Shown one piece after another: positions 24,951-32,194 of a DNA stretch of 48,544 nt (positions are counted from its first letter, which is position 1; every line of letters starts with the position of its first letter). Made by a program: the position numbers and the translations under genes. The notes under the pieces are model-generated. The model did not search any database, had not been told where the DNA came from, and worked only from the letters and a program-made list of their open reading frames with translations. Source of the stretch: Campylobacteraceae bacterium (GTDB lineage: Bacteria; Campylobacterota; Campylobacteria; Campylobacterales; Sulfurovaceae); NCBI GenBank assembly GCA_027068975.1, contig JALXFN010000101.1, forward strand, positions 1 to 48,544. Direction: 5' to 3'.

Positions 24951-25474
24951 TAGTAAATTCCATAAACTCTATCTCTACTATCTTTTAAATTGGCTTTCAA
25001 AGGATTATTTTGAATATAATCATAAACTATTGAAAAATGATTCTCATTTCTTATTGCCCTATCATAATAATTAACTTCCCAAAACTTACCTTTTCTCTTT
25101 AACAATCTATTAATCCCTATAGAACTACTCCCCTTCAATACCTGCATCGTCTTACTTAAACTATTCTGTTGCTTAAAAAGTATATGCACATGATTTGGCA
25201 TAATAGCAAAAGAGACCAAATCATATATCTCTTTATCTTTTTCTATAAAAAAATTTCTAAGATAGTCCAACACATCACCATTTAAGTATGCTCCATGAGA
25301 AGAGTTATCAATGTATTCATCTATTTTATACTCTTTTTCTCTTGCTGAAATATTCTCATCTCCATATATTCGCTTTAGAAAATCATCTACACTATCATGC
25401 GTTCTAAAAGTCACAAATTGATAATATCCTTCTAAATCCGTATGTGGTAAATATGTTCTTTTACTATTTTGCAT
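24950..25474 (-). CDS. REP-associated tyrosine transposase (RAYT, Y1/IS200-like)
   Basis: A 174-residue HUH enzyme of the single-copy RAYT type. The metal-binding HUH motif is MPNHVHILF (His95, His97), and the catalytic Tyr is in YDYIQNNPLKA (Tyr153 by alignment with YIxNNP). FWEVNYYDRAIRNENHF is family-typical. RAYTs cut and copy REP palindromes as single strands. REP clusters flank the gene on both sides; its stop codon lies in cluster 1 and its ribosome-binding site (AAGGA) borders cluster 2. It is complete and probably active, and likely spread the palindromes seen through the island. Confidence 0.92.
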   Translation of the reverse strand: MQNSKRTYLPHTDLEGYYQFVTFRTHDSVDDFLKRIYGDENISAREKEYKIDEYIDNSSHGAYLNGDVLDYLRNFFIEKDKEIYDLVSFAIMPNHVHILFKQQNSLSKTMQVLKGSSSIGINRLLKRKGKFWEVNYYDRAIRNENHFSIVYDYIQNNPLKANLKDSRDRVYGIY

Positions 25475-25486
25475 TTCTTATCCTTA

Positions 25487-25711
25487 GGAGCATGGACTTC
25501 AGTCCATGTAATATATATTTTATAGGGGCATGGACTTTAGTCCATGTAACACATATTTTCATAGGAGCATGGACTTTAGTCCATGTTTATATATTCTTTT
25601 TCCGTGGACTAAAGTCCACGCCCCTAAGAGCAATAACTTCAGTCGCTGTTTCAGGGGCAGTGACTTCAGTCGCTGTAATATTTTTTTTCATGGACTAAAG
25701 TCCATGCCCCC
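25487..25711. repeat. REP-like palindrome cluster 2 (seven units)
   Basis: Units begin at about 25491, 25529, 25568 (CATGGACTTTAGTCCATG type), 25603 (CGTGGACTAAAGTCCACG), 25631 and 25658 (CAGTGACTTCAGTCGCTG type) and 25689 (CATGGACTAAAGTCCATG). From about 25520 on it is nearly identical to cluster 6 at 34409-34599. The last unit lies 77 bp downstream of the stop codon of the first DGR target gene. Confidence 0.88.
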
Positions 25712-25783
25712 AAATGTCGCGTCCCTACGGGGTCTTTTCAAAAGAAAAAAGTAAAAACCCCAAAGGTTAAAAACACCCAAAAT

Positions 25784-26521
25784 CTAAGGTAAAGTTCTGA
25801 GGAGACGAAAACCCACACTACTGCCTCGACTAGTAGGAAAGAACCCGTTCCGAAAAGCCGAACGAGCATTGTTAGCAACACTGACCCACGAACCACCACG
25901 AAGAACTTTATGTTTTTCTTCTTCATCATACCAATCTTCACACCACTCCCATACATTTCCATGCATGTCACAAAGCCCCCAAAGGTTAGGCTCCTTTTCT
26001 CCTACGATATGGGCTTGTCCATTTGAATTTTCACTATACCAAGCATATTTACTTAACTCTTCTTCATCATCTCCAAAACTCCATTTAGTTTTAGTTCCTG
26101 CTCTACAAGCATACTCCCACTCTTTTTCTGTAGATAGTCTGTAGTTTTGACCACTCTTTTTACTTAACCACTCACAAAAAGCTACTGCGTCGTGCCAACT
26201 AATCCCTACTATAGGTGCTTTTTTGTCTTGATTTATATTTTTATAATGGTCATCAGTTCCTGTTTCTAAATTATATTTACTATCTTCCTCTAACCACTCA
26301 GGAAAATGCGTCTTTGTATCTTCTACAAAGGTCATGTACTCCTCTATGGTCACAGGAAACTTCCCTATCTCAAATTCATAATCAATTGTCACTTCTCTAG
26401 CACTACTACCCTCACCAAACATAAACTTACCTTTTGGTAGATGTACCATGCTTATGGTCATAGATTTTTCAGGTTTTTGGTGGATGATGTTTACCATTTC
26501 GGGTTCTATAAACTCTGCCAT
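25784..26521 (-). CDS. DGR target 1: free-standing FGE-fold (C-type-lectin-like) variable protein
   Basis: A 245-residue protein starting at ATG 26521, one base after the stop of the toxin remnant; an upstream TTG (26575) lies inside that remnant and is rejected. It consists of one formylglycine-generating-enzyme-like domain: MVHLPKGKFMFGE, FPVTIEEYMTF, SWHDAVAFCEWLSKKSGQNY, RLSTEKEWEYACRAGT, LCDMHGNVWEWCEDWY and RGGSW. The end, from W to VGFRLLRTLP, is variable repeat 1. The enzyme Cys pair of true FGE maps to the variable stretch and is missing, so it should bind ligands and not oxidise sulfatases. There is no signal peptide, so the protein is cytoplasmic. Its 3' flank matches that of target 2, showing duplication. 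Confidence 0.88.
   Translation of the reverse strand: MAEFIEPEMVNIIHQKPEKSMTISMVHLPKGKFMFGEGSSAREVTIDYEFEIGKFPVTIEEYMTFVEDTKTHFPEWLEEDSKYNLETGTDDHYKNINQDKKAPIVGISWHDAVAFCEWLSKKSGQNYRLSTEKEWEYACRAGTKTKWSFGDDEEELSKYAWYSENSNGQAHIVGEKEPNLWGLCDMHGNVWEWCEDWYDEEEKHKVLRGGSWVSVANNARSAFRNGFFPTSRGSSVGFRLLRTLP
25799..25902 (-). repeat. DGR variable repeat 1 (VR1)
   Basis: Aligned without gaps to the template repeat at 27095-27198, VR1 differs at 19 of 104 positions. All 19 are T in the template on the plus strand, i.e. A on the coding strand. Changes fall mainly on first and second codon positions of Asn codons (for example W-V-S-V for W-N-N-N). It codes for the end of target 1 up to GFRLL. Confidence 0.96.
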
Positions 26522-26522
26522 T

Positions 26523-26642
26523 TTAACACTCAAAAAAAGGTTTTCTATGTTGGTGAGCAACAGAGACAATGACAATTCTGTTATCTAATACTCTTGCATC
26601 TTCAAGCTCGGTTTGAGCCAATTCTGAAAACTCTAATTTCAT
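26523..26642 (-). pseudogene. ParE/RelE-type toxin remnant with large internal deletion
   Basis: A 39-codon frame starts at ATG 26642, overlapping the antitoxin stop (TCATGA) as in intact pairs. It reads MKLEFSELAQTELEDA, the first helix of ParE-like toxins, then joins directly to VLDNRIVIVSVAHQHRKPFF, their last strands. About 50 residues, including the core, are missing in frame. It ends one base before target 1. It cannot be an active toxin, although its frame is still open and might couple translation from the antitoxin to target 1. Confidence 0.8.
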
Positions 26643-26842
26643 GAAGTAAATACATCCTCATACGATACTGTTTTTAACGTACCATCTTTTATAGCCTGAA
26701 CTCTTTTTGTTGACTCTTCAACCCAAAGTTTGTCTATTTCAGAATTTGGTTGGTTCAAACTTTGTACCAAATTTTCAATAATCTTATAACGCTCTTGAGG
26801 TTTTAACGTAAGTGCTTCATTGATAATCTCATTTATGCTCAT
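26639..26842 (-). CDS. Orphaned antitoxin of a ParE-type pair
   Basis: A 67-residue addiction-module antitoxin: MSINEIINEALTLKPQERYK, then LVQSLNQPNSEIDKLWVEES and TVSYEDVFTS. This is the family usually paired with ParE/RelE-like toxins. AAAGGATAA precedes its ATG. Its partner is broken by an internal deletion, so it is an orphan that may persist for its promoter or as an anti-addiction factor. It lies between the DGR template repeat and target 1 on the same strand. Confidence 0.85.
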   Translation of the reverse strand: MSINEIINEALTLKPQERYKIIENLVQSLNQPNSEIDKLWVEESTKRVQAIKDGTLKTVSYEDVFTS

Positions 26843-26976
26843 GATTTATCCTTTATCGCTTTTAAAATATTATAACATAATTCGAATGGTGTTGATATAA
26901 AAACCAACACCACCATCTTTGTTTACGGCATAGCCGAGGAGGTAGTGAACTTAAAAAAGGCACACTCTAAAGTACA

Positions 26977-27065
26977 GGGGCAGTGACTTTAGTCACTGTA
27001 ATTTCAGGGAAAGTAACTTTAGTCGCTGTAATTATTATAAAACATAGACTAAAGTCTATGCCCCT
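26977..27065. repeat. REP-like palindrome cluster 3, next to the DGR template
   Basis: Three units: CAGTGACTTTAGTCACTG at 26981, a degenerate AAGTAACTTTAGTCGCTG at 27011, and CATAGACTAAAGTCTATG at 27043 followed by CCCC. The last lies 34 bp from the 3' end of the template repeat, in the same relative place as the units behind both variable repeats. Confidence 0.85.
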
Positions 27066-27094
27066 AGTAATTAGACTCTGGCACAGTAAGTTTT

Positions 27095-27198
27095 GAGGAG
27101 ACGAAAACCCACATTATTGTTTCGATTAGTAGGATTGTTCCTGTTCCGATTAGCCGAACGTGTATTGTTAGCATTATTGTTCCACGAACCACCACGAA
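27095..27198 (-). repeat. DGR template repeat (TR)
   Basis: The unmutated source sequence. On the minus strand it would read [30 protein letters not shown], with 13 AAY codons, the classic DGR template design that allows A-to-N change of Asn codons. It is not part of a gene: no FGE frame precedes it. Just past its 3' end the sequence diverges from the variable repeats (TTTT for TTCT plus a 1-nt shift), as expected for the IMH/IMH* boundary. It lies downstream of the RT gene. The 31 template adenines are confined to positions 20-87. Confidence 0.96.
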
Positions 27199-27233
27199 CA
27201 AAAAGGCACTACCTCCACAAACAATTTATGTAT

Positions 27234-27343
27234 CGTAGGTGTGACCATGTCACACGTCAAAACCAAACATCTCATAAATAAAAATCATAAACATCCATTT
27301 AAATTTAAACCGAGATTTAACGTGTGACATGGTCACACCTACG
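27234..27343. mobile_element. 110-bp MITE/REPIN-like element at the end of the RT gene
   Basis: Exact 24-bp inverted repeats at 27234-27257 and 27320-27343 (outer ends CGTAGG/CCTACG) flank 62 bp of AT-rich DNA. Each arm is itself almost palindromic (GTGTGAC-CAT-GTCACAC). This is the layout of a non-autonomous element or REPIN of a family other than the CATGGACT palindromes. The right arm encodes the last residues of the reverse transcriptase (RRCDHVTR). No clear target duplication is visible. Confidence 0.75.
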
Positions 27344-28420
27344 TAATGTTGTTTGGGCAAGTAGTTCATCTACAATCTTACTGTTGCTTCCCATTTTAAA
27401 GAAACCTATTGTTCCAAATATCTTGTTTTTTGCCTCTACAATATTTATTTTACCATAAGCATAAGCATATCTCACTTTTTTTAATTTTTTTCTTCCTCTT
27501 CTTATGGCTTTTGAGGTCAAACGAAAATGTGTTTTAAAAACTTTATGTCCTAAAAAGACAAAACCTGTTTGCGTTTTTAAAAGTTTTATTTTCAACGGAT
27601 GAATTTTCAACCTATAGTCAACTAAAAAAGATTCTACCTCTTTTACAATTTTTTCTAACTCTTCATACGAGTTAGAAAAGTAAAGAGTATCGTCTACATA
27701 ACGGATATAACCTTTTACTTTTAGTTCTTCTTTTACAAAATGGTCAAAAGAGTTCAAGTACAAGTTTCCAAAAAACTGAGAAGTTAAATTACCCAAAGGA
27801 ATACCTTTTCTCTGTTCATAAGGGCTAAACAGAGTATCATTTTTAAAGTAAAAAAAAGCATCATCTTGTTTGTTTGAATTTTCTATAAGCTGTGCAATAA
27901 GCTTTATAGTATCTTTACACTCTATCTTTTTTCGTAAGAGTTTCAATAGTATTTCATGGTCAATAGAAGGAAAAAACTTTTTAATGTCAAGTTGTAGAAC
28001 ATAGTCATATTTATTTGCATAATATTTTGCTCGTTTTAGTGCATTGTGTGTACCTTTGCCCTTTCTGTTAGCATAAGAGTCATAAATAAAACTTTTTTCA
28101 AAAAGTGGCTCTATATTTTGCATAATAGCATGATGCAACACCCTGTCACGAAAGGGTGCAACTGAAATGCGTCTCTCTACGCCTTGGTCATTGAGTATAA
28201 ACGAACTATAGCCACCCCAAACATAAGAGTTAGTTTTTAACTCTTCATGCATTCGTAAAAGTTCTTTGTCTTCATGTAGCCAAAACTTAGCAGGAGAGTG
28301 TTTTGACTTTTTGTTTTTTAGAGCATTATGTGAAGCTCTGTAGAGGTTTTCTAAATTATAAATATTTTCATACATATTGGGGGGGGCAATGACTTTAGTC
28401 GTTGTAATACTTTTTCTCAT
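27317..28420 (-). CDS. DGR reverse transcriptase
   Basis: A 367-residue reverse transcriptase of the diversity-generating retroelement clade. Motifs: LQLDIKKFFPSID (Asp145), the DGR-specific IPLGNLTSQ (207-215) in place of the group II intron QG motif, and the catalytic YVDD (241-244). There is no maturase or endonuclease domain. It copies the template RNA with errors at adenines. The first about 15 residues (MRKSITTTKVIAPPN) are encoded by inserted REP units; a family-like start (MYENIYNLENLYRAS) is at 28375 but has no ribosome-binding site, whereas 28420 follows the avd stop by 3 nt. The last 8 residues come from the inverted-repeat element. Confidence 0.95.
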   Translation of the reverse strand: MRKSITTTKVIAPPNMYENIYNLENLYRASHNALKNKKSKHSPAKFWLHEDKELLRMHEELKTNSYVWGGYSSFILNDQGVERRISVAPFRDRVLHHAIMQNIEPLFEKSFIYDSYANRKGKGTHNALKRAKYYANKYDYVLQLDIKKFFPSIDHEILLKLLRKKIECKDTIKLIAQLIENSNKQDDAFFYFKNDTLFSPYEQRKGIPLGNLTSQFFGNLYLNSFDHFVKEELKVKGYIRYVDDTLYFSNSYEELEKIVKEVESFLVDYRLKIHPLKIKLLKTQTGFVFLGHKVFKTHFRLTSKAIRRGRKKLKKVRYAYAYGKINIVEAKNKIFGTIGFFKMGSNSKIVDELLAQTTLRRCDHVTR

Positions 28421-28439
28421 GGACTAAAGTCCATCCCCC
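28385..28439. repeat. REP-like cluster 4 inserted at the avd/RT junction
   Basis: Two units, CAATGACTTTAGTCGTTG at 28387 and CATGGACTAAAGTCCAT at 28418, with an 8-nt G-run outside the first and a C-run outside the second. The second unit holds the avd stop codon and the RT start codon. It encodes the last few Avd residues and the first RT residues. Confidence 0.85.
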
Positions 28440-28765
28440 ACACCCATCCAACCACCAAGCATTTTACCTATCTCATCTATGGACGATGAAACAAACCTAT
28501 AACTATCATGAGGTAAAAGATTTAAATCTTTCATGAGACGACTTAAAATCCTAAGCTTTTCTAACTCTCTGTTGGCTTCTTGCAAAATAGGCTTTTTATT
28601 TTTAGAATAGATGGCATCGCTTAAAAGCATGAGTAAATTTAAAAGAGAATTTTGAATTTTCTCTCCTAACGTAAATCTATGATTTCTTGGTAATTTAGAG
28701 AGCTTTTCTATGTACCATTTTGTAAGGTTATAGGTTTTAACAATAATCGGATAATTTTCATTCAT
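28424..28765 (-). CDS. avd: DGR accessory variability determinant (Avd)
   Basis: A 113-residue four-helix-bundle protein, the usual partner of DGR reverse transcriptases; five copies form a barrel that binds RT and template RNA. NYPIIVKTYNLTKWYIEKLS, KLPRNHRFTLGEKIQNSLL and ELEKLRILSRLMKDLNLLP are typical. The fold is shared with 23S rRNA intervening-sequence proteins, but the position directly before the RT gene decides for Avd. The C-terminal GDGL is read through the inserted REP unit. Confidence 0.92.
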   Translation of the reverse strand: MNENYPIIVKTYNLTKWYIEKLSKLPRNHRFTLGEKIQNSLLNLLMLLSDAIYSKNKKPILQEANRELEKLRILSRLMKDLNLLPHDSYRFVSSSIDEIGKMLGGWMGVGDGL

Positions 28766-28821
28766 AACAAATTATAACAAATTTTGATAGAATGAACTTT
28801 AAGTTTATATAATCTTTTCTT

Positions 28822-28933
28822 TTCGTGGACTAAAGTCCACGCCCCTAAGAGCAGTGATTTCAATCGCTGTTTCAGGGGCAGTGACTTTAGTCGCTGTAAT
28901 ACCTTTTTTCATGGACTAAAGTCCATGCTCCTA
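28822..28933. repeat. REP-like palindrome cluster 5, behind DGR target 2
   Basis: Four units at 28824 (CGTGGACTAAAGTCCACG), 28852, 28879 (CAGTGACTTTAGTCGCTG type) and 28910 (CATGGACTAAAGTCCATG). The last lies 56 bp downstream of the target 2 stop codon. The order of unit types repeats that of clusters 2 and 6. Confidence 0.87.
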
Positions 28934-28983
28934 AGGAGAAAAAGAAAAAAGTAAAAACCCCAAAGCTAAAAACGACCAAAAAT

Positions 28984-31194
28984 CTAAGGTAAAGTTCTGA
29001 GGAGACGAAAACCCACATTATTGCCTCGATAAGTAGGATTGTTCCTGTCCCGATTAGCCGAACGTGAATCGCTAGCATTATCGATCCACGAACCACCACG
29101 AAGGCTTTTTTTATCTTCTTTTTGAGAATGATTTGCACTACCATCTATTGGGGTTTCATTATAATTTTCTGACCAATCATCTAAACACCACTCCCATACA
29201 TTTCCATGCATATCGTATAGTCCCCATTGATTTGGCTCTTTTGTTCCTACTCGTTTTGTACTATCTCCATCATTTCTACCATACCAAGCATACTTATCTA
29301 ACTCTTTTTCATCATCCCCAAAGCTCCACTTAGTAGTTGTTCCTGCCCTACAAGCATACTCCCACTCTGCTTCTGTGGGTAGTCTGTATCTATATTTACT
29401 CTCTTCATCTATTTTTAACTTTTTATTTAACCATTTACAGTAGTTATTAGCATCTTCCCAAGTCACATTTATCACAGGTCGTTTTCCTCTTCCCCAACCC
29501 TCATCAGATGGCTTTTTGGCTCCTGTATCTTCACAATAAAGATCATACTCTTCAAAGGTTACAGGAGTTTTAGCTATGGCGAAGTTGTAGTCAAAGGTTA
29601 TTGTATGAACTGGATGTTCATTGCTGTATTCGTTTGAACCCATTTGGTAGGTGTTGGTTTCTAAGTAAACCACATCTTCCCTCACCCTAGCACCACTCAA
29701 CCCTCGAAGCCTATCAATATCCTTTTCATAAAATCTCCCTTTTTCAGCCAAAATATCCATAAGTAATTTGGCTAACAGTTGCTCTTTTTCATCTAAAGGC
29801 TCACCACTTTGTACTTCATGCAAAAGCTCTATCAAACCAAACCTAACACCTAAACTTTGTGCTGTTATCTCTGCTAACATCTCCCAAAGCTCTTTAGCAA
29901 CCTCTATGGATATATGCTGTAGAAGCTCTTTTTGCACACCCTCATAAAACTCGTATGTACCTAGTTTTGTCTTTAGGGTTTTATCTAAAAGACCACCAAA
30001 ATAGAACTCTGCAAATGCATCTATGTTACCTAAGCCTTTAAGCTTTATTAGCTCTTTTATAATCTTTTTATTTAAGGGCAATACAGAGCAGTAGATAGCC
30101 AACTCTTTGGCTTGGGGTTGAGCAGAGTTAAAAAATCGCTTAACGCGTGTTTTAGCATCTAACTCAGTCTCAACTTCATCTAATGCTATGCGTTCTAAAT
30201 CTTCAAAAACTCGCGTCTCTATGAGGCTACCTTTGGTTGCTAAAAGAACCTTAGAGAGGTATTCAAAGGCAGAATCATCAAAAGGTATAATAGGAATTTT
30301 GATATTTTTTTTAGAAAAGCCCTCTTCTATAAAAGCGTATTCAGCCTTTAATGCTCTGTTGTTTGGAGGGAACTTGCTGTTTTTCATAAACCGACGCTCA
30401 CCCTCTCTTAGTGAGGTTCTTTGCCACATCTGTTTGGGCAACATAGAGACAATAGCTGTAAAAGAGCCTTTAGAGAACGCATCTAACAGTAAAAACATCT
30501 GATTGTTTCGCCAAGCTTTACCTACAGTATCGGCAAAAACAAGATTTAACGTTTTGCTTTGCCCAAGTTTAGCTCTTCTGTTTTTAAGCTCTACTTGCTC
30601 TTTGGCACTGTTGAACTCTATATAGGTTACCTCTGTAAAATCGTATGAATGCTTTAACTCTTTTATAAAATACTCTATAGACTCTTCCCACAAAAACATT
30701 GACTCGTTAGTATCAATCAGAACATTCAAAGCAAAATAGGGTCTATAAAACTTCTCTAGTTTAAAGATAGGATTAAAAATTCCTGTATTAGCAATATACT
30801 CAGCACTCTTTACCTCATCTATCTCTTTGTTACTGACTCTTTTCTGTTTGACTCTAAGCAAAGAGAACTGCTCTTTTATGGGGGAAAATATCGGTTTAGA
30901 GTCCAAATTGACTCCATAAGAAGAGTTACTGTTTTTATTTCTGATAGGTGTATAGTTTTTTGTAGATTTTACATCTTTCTCTAACGATTTACTACCTTTA
31001 GAGATTATGATGGTATGCGTAACATCTTTTGGTAAACGCTCAATAACGTCTTTTGGTTCTGCATTCTCTTTAAAAGCGTTCTCTTTTTTCTCTTTACCTT
31101 TAGGTAAAAACTTTGAGAGCCATAGTACCTCTGCTATCTGTGTTGCATCTGCATCTTTATATTGCTGTACTACAAACTCTATATCTTCTCTCAT
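28984..31194 (-). CDS. DGR target 2: vWA-like/FGE-fold sensor of the MoxR-caspase module
   Basis: A 736-residue protein. The N-terminal part (to about 150) is low in motifs. A vWA-like domain starts at ALNVLIDTNESMFLWEESIE, where the MIDAS DxSxS is degenerate (D161-T-N-E-S), as in SAV_2336-type proteins. A helical region spans about 330-500. The FGE-like C-type-lectin domain covers 507-736 (YLETNTYQMGSNEYSNEHPV, RLPTEAEWEYACRAGT, LYDMHGNVWEWC, SLRGGSW) and ends in variable repeat 2. It lies 9 nt after the MoxR gene, so it belongs to that operon. I infer that its diversified end senses a target and that MoxR passes the signal to the caspase. Confidence 0.9.
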   Translation of the reverse strand: MREDIEFVVQQYKDADATQIAEVLWLSKFLPKGKEKKENAFKENAEPKDVIERLPKDVTHTIIISKGSKSLEKDVKSTKNYTPIRNKNSNSSYGVNLDSKPIFSPIKEQFSLLRVKQKRVSNKEIDEVKSAEYIANTGIFNPIFKLEKFYRPYFALNVLIDTNESMFLWEESIEYFIKELKHSYDFTEVTYIEFNSAKEQVELKNRRAKLGQSKTLNLVFADTVGKAWRNNQMFLLLDAFSKGSFTAIVSMLPKQMWQRTSLREGERRFMKNSKFPPNNRALKAEYAFIEEGFSKKNIKIPIIPFDDSAFEYLSKVLLATKGSLIETRVFEDLERIALDEVETELDAKTRVKRFFNSAQPQAKELAIYCSVLPLNKKIIKELIKLKGLGNIDAFAEFYFGGLLDKTLKTKLGTYEFYEGVQKELLQHISIEVAKELWEMLAEITAQSLGVRFGLIELLHEVQSGEPLDEKEQLLAKLLMDILAEKGRFYEKDIDRLRGLSGARVREDVVYLETNTYQMGSNEYSNEHPVHTITFDYNFAIAKTPVTFEEYDLYCEDTGAKKPSDEGWGRGKRPVINVTWEDANNYCKWLNKKLKIDEESKYRYRLPTEAEWEYACRAGTTTKWSFGDDEKELDKYAWYGRNDGDSTKRVGTKEPNQWGLYDMHGNVWEWCLDDWSENYNETPIDGSANHSQKEDKKSLRGGSWIDNASDSRSANRDRNNPTYRGNNVGFRLLRTLP
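28999..29102 (-). repeat. DGR variable repeat 2 (VR2)
   Basis: Aligned without gaps to the template, it differs at 9 of 104 positions. All are template adenines on the coding strand (W-I-D-N-A-S-D-S for W-N-N-N-A-N-N-T). Only the two changes making Asn to Gly near the 3' end are shared with VR1; the rest show independent diversification. Confidence 0.96.
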
Positions 31195-31203
31195 AACTCA
31201 ACT

Positions 31204-32181
31204 CTATTCAATTGGACTTAAAACCGAATCTTTAACCTCATCATAGGTTGCTTTAGATTTGAGCAGAAGATGAACGGCATTTAGTAGTTGGTCGTTTGAG
31301 CGTGTTGCTTCACTATTTAAGCCTACAAACTTTTTAATAACATCTACTACAGTATCATCACCTTTTGCCTCTGGAAAGTGTGCCTCTACCATCTCTTGAA
31401 GTACCTCTATCTGCTCTTTTGGATTTTTAGGCATACTAAGCTCTACACAAACACAACGCCGTAAAAAAGCAGGAGGAAACTCTTTTTCATCATTGGAGGT
31501 CATAATCACAATAGGAAAATCTTTTTGGACTTTAACCATACCTTTTGTTAACTCATGTGGGTTATCTTCCATATCTTTAATCATTTTTGGCTCGGTTGTA
31601 TCAAGTCGTTTAAGCTCTTCTATTTCAAAATACTGCTCTTCAAATATATGTAACAAATCGTTAGGTAAGTCTCTATCACTTTTGTCTATCTCATCTATGA
31701 GTACTACTCGTCGCTCATCAGAGAGAAAAGCTGTCCCAAGAGCCTTTAGTTTTAGATAGTTCTCTATGCTTGTATCTATCTCTTCGCTACCCTTTGCATC
31801 ATCTTTTTTTATCTGAATATTTTGAAGTCTTGCCAAAGCATCATACGAGTAAAGCCCATCTTCCAAAACAGTTTTACTGGTTATGTGCCAAGAGAGAACC
31901 TTTCCTAACCCTAGATTTTCAGCTACTGCTTTAGCCAAGGTTGACTTACCAATTCCCGGTTTTCCTGTAACCAAAAGAGGACGACGCAGATAGATAGAAG
32001 CATTTACAGCTTCGATTACCTCTCTGTTGGCTATAAACTTTTGAGCATTATGATTTGCTTTTGTAACATCTCGCCAGTGAGGTTTCTCTAGTGAGTCTAG
32101 TCTCTTTTTTCGGTCTGAAGCCTTTTCATCTTTGCCCTCATATACCCACCAATCTTCTCGTTTTAATGTTTTGTTTGACAT
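31204..32181 (-). CDS. MoxR-type AAA+ ATPase
   Basis: A 325-residue AAA+ ATPase of the MoxR group, which works as a chaperone with vWA proteins. Walker A is TGKPGIGKST (73-81), Walker B VVLIDEIDKSD (Asp163-Glu164), sensor 1 IVIMTSNDEKE, and the Arg finger region AFLRRCVCVEL. It stands between the caspase gene (13 nt upstream) and the vWA-FGE gene (9 nt downstream), all on one strand. This triad is the core of the MoxR-vWA conflict systems. AAGGATAAAAG precedes the ATG. Confidence 0.93.
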   Translation of the reverse strand: MSNKTLKREDWWVYEGKDEKASDRKKRLDSLEKPHWRDVTKANHNAQKFIANREVIEAVNASIYLRRPLLVTGKPGIGKSTLAKAVAENLGLGKVLSWHITSKTVLEDGLYSYDALARLQNIQIKKDDAKGSEEIDTSIENYLKLKALGTAFLSDERRVVLIDEIDKSDRDLPNDLLHIFEEQYFEIEELKRLDTTEPKMIKDMEDNPHELTKGMVKVQKDFPIVIMTSNDEKEFPPAFLRRCVCVELSMPKNPKEQIEVLQEMVEAHFPEAKGDDTVVDVIKKFVGLNSEATRSNDQLLNAVHLLLKSKATYDEVKDSVLSPIE

Positions 32182-32194
32182 CTTTTATCCTTTT

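Larger units (their letters stand above)
26938..27216. repeat. 10-bp inverted repeat enclosing the DGR template
   Basis: GGAGGTAGTG at 26938-26947 and CACTACCTCC at 27207-27216 are exact reverse complements on either side of the template repeat and REP cluster 3. They could pair the ends of a template RNA of about 280 nt. The role is inferred. Confidence 0.5.

Noticed and set aside
25784-26575. Longer target 1 from TTG at 26575
   Set aside because: The extra 18 residues overlap the toxin remnant in another frame and give no FGE-like sequence; ATG 26521 follows the remnant stop directly.
27317-28420. Group II intron or retron reverse transcriptase
   Set aside because: No maturase or intron structure and no retron ncRNA; LGNLTSQ, Avd and a TR/VR set prove a DGR.
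28424-28765. 23S rRNA intervening-sequence protein
   Set aside because: Same fold, but there is no rRNA nearby and the gene directly precedes a DGR reverse transcriptase.
25784-31194. Targets annotated as sulfatase-modifying enzymes
   Set aside because: The catalytic Cys pair is absent and the region is hypervariable by DGR action.
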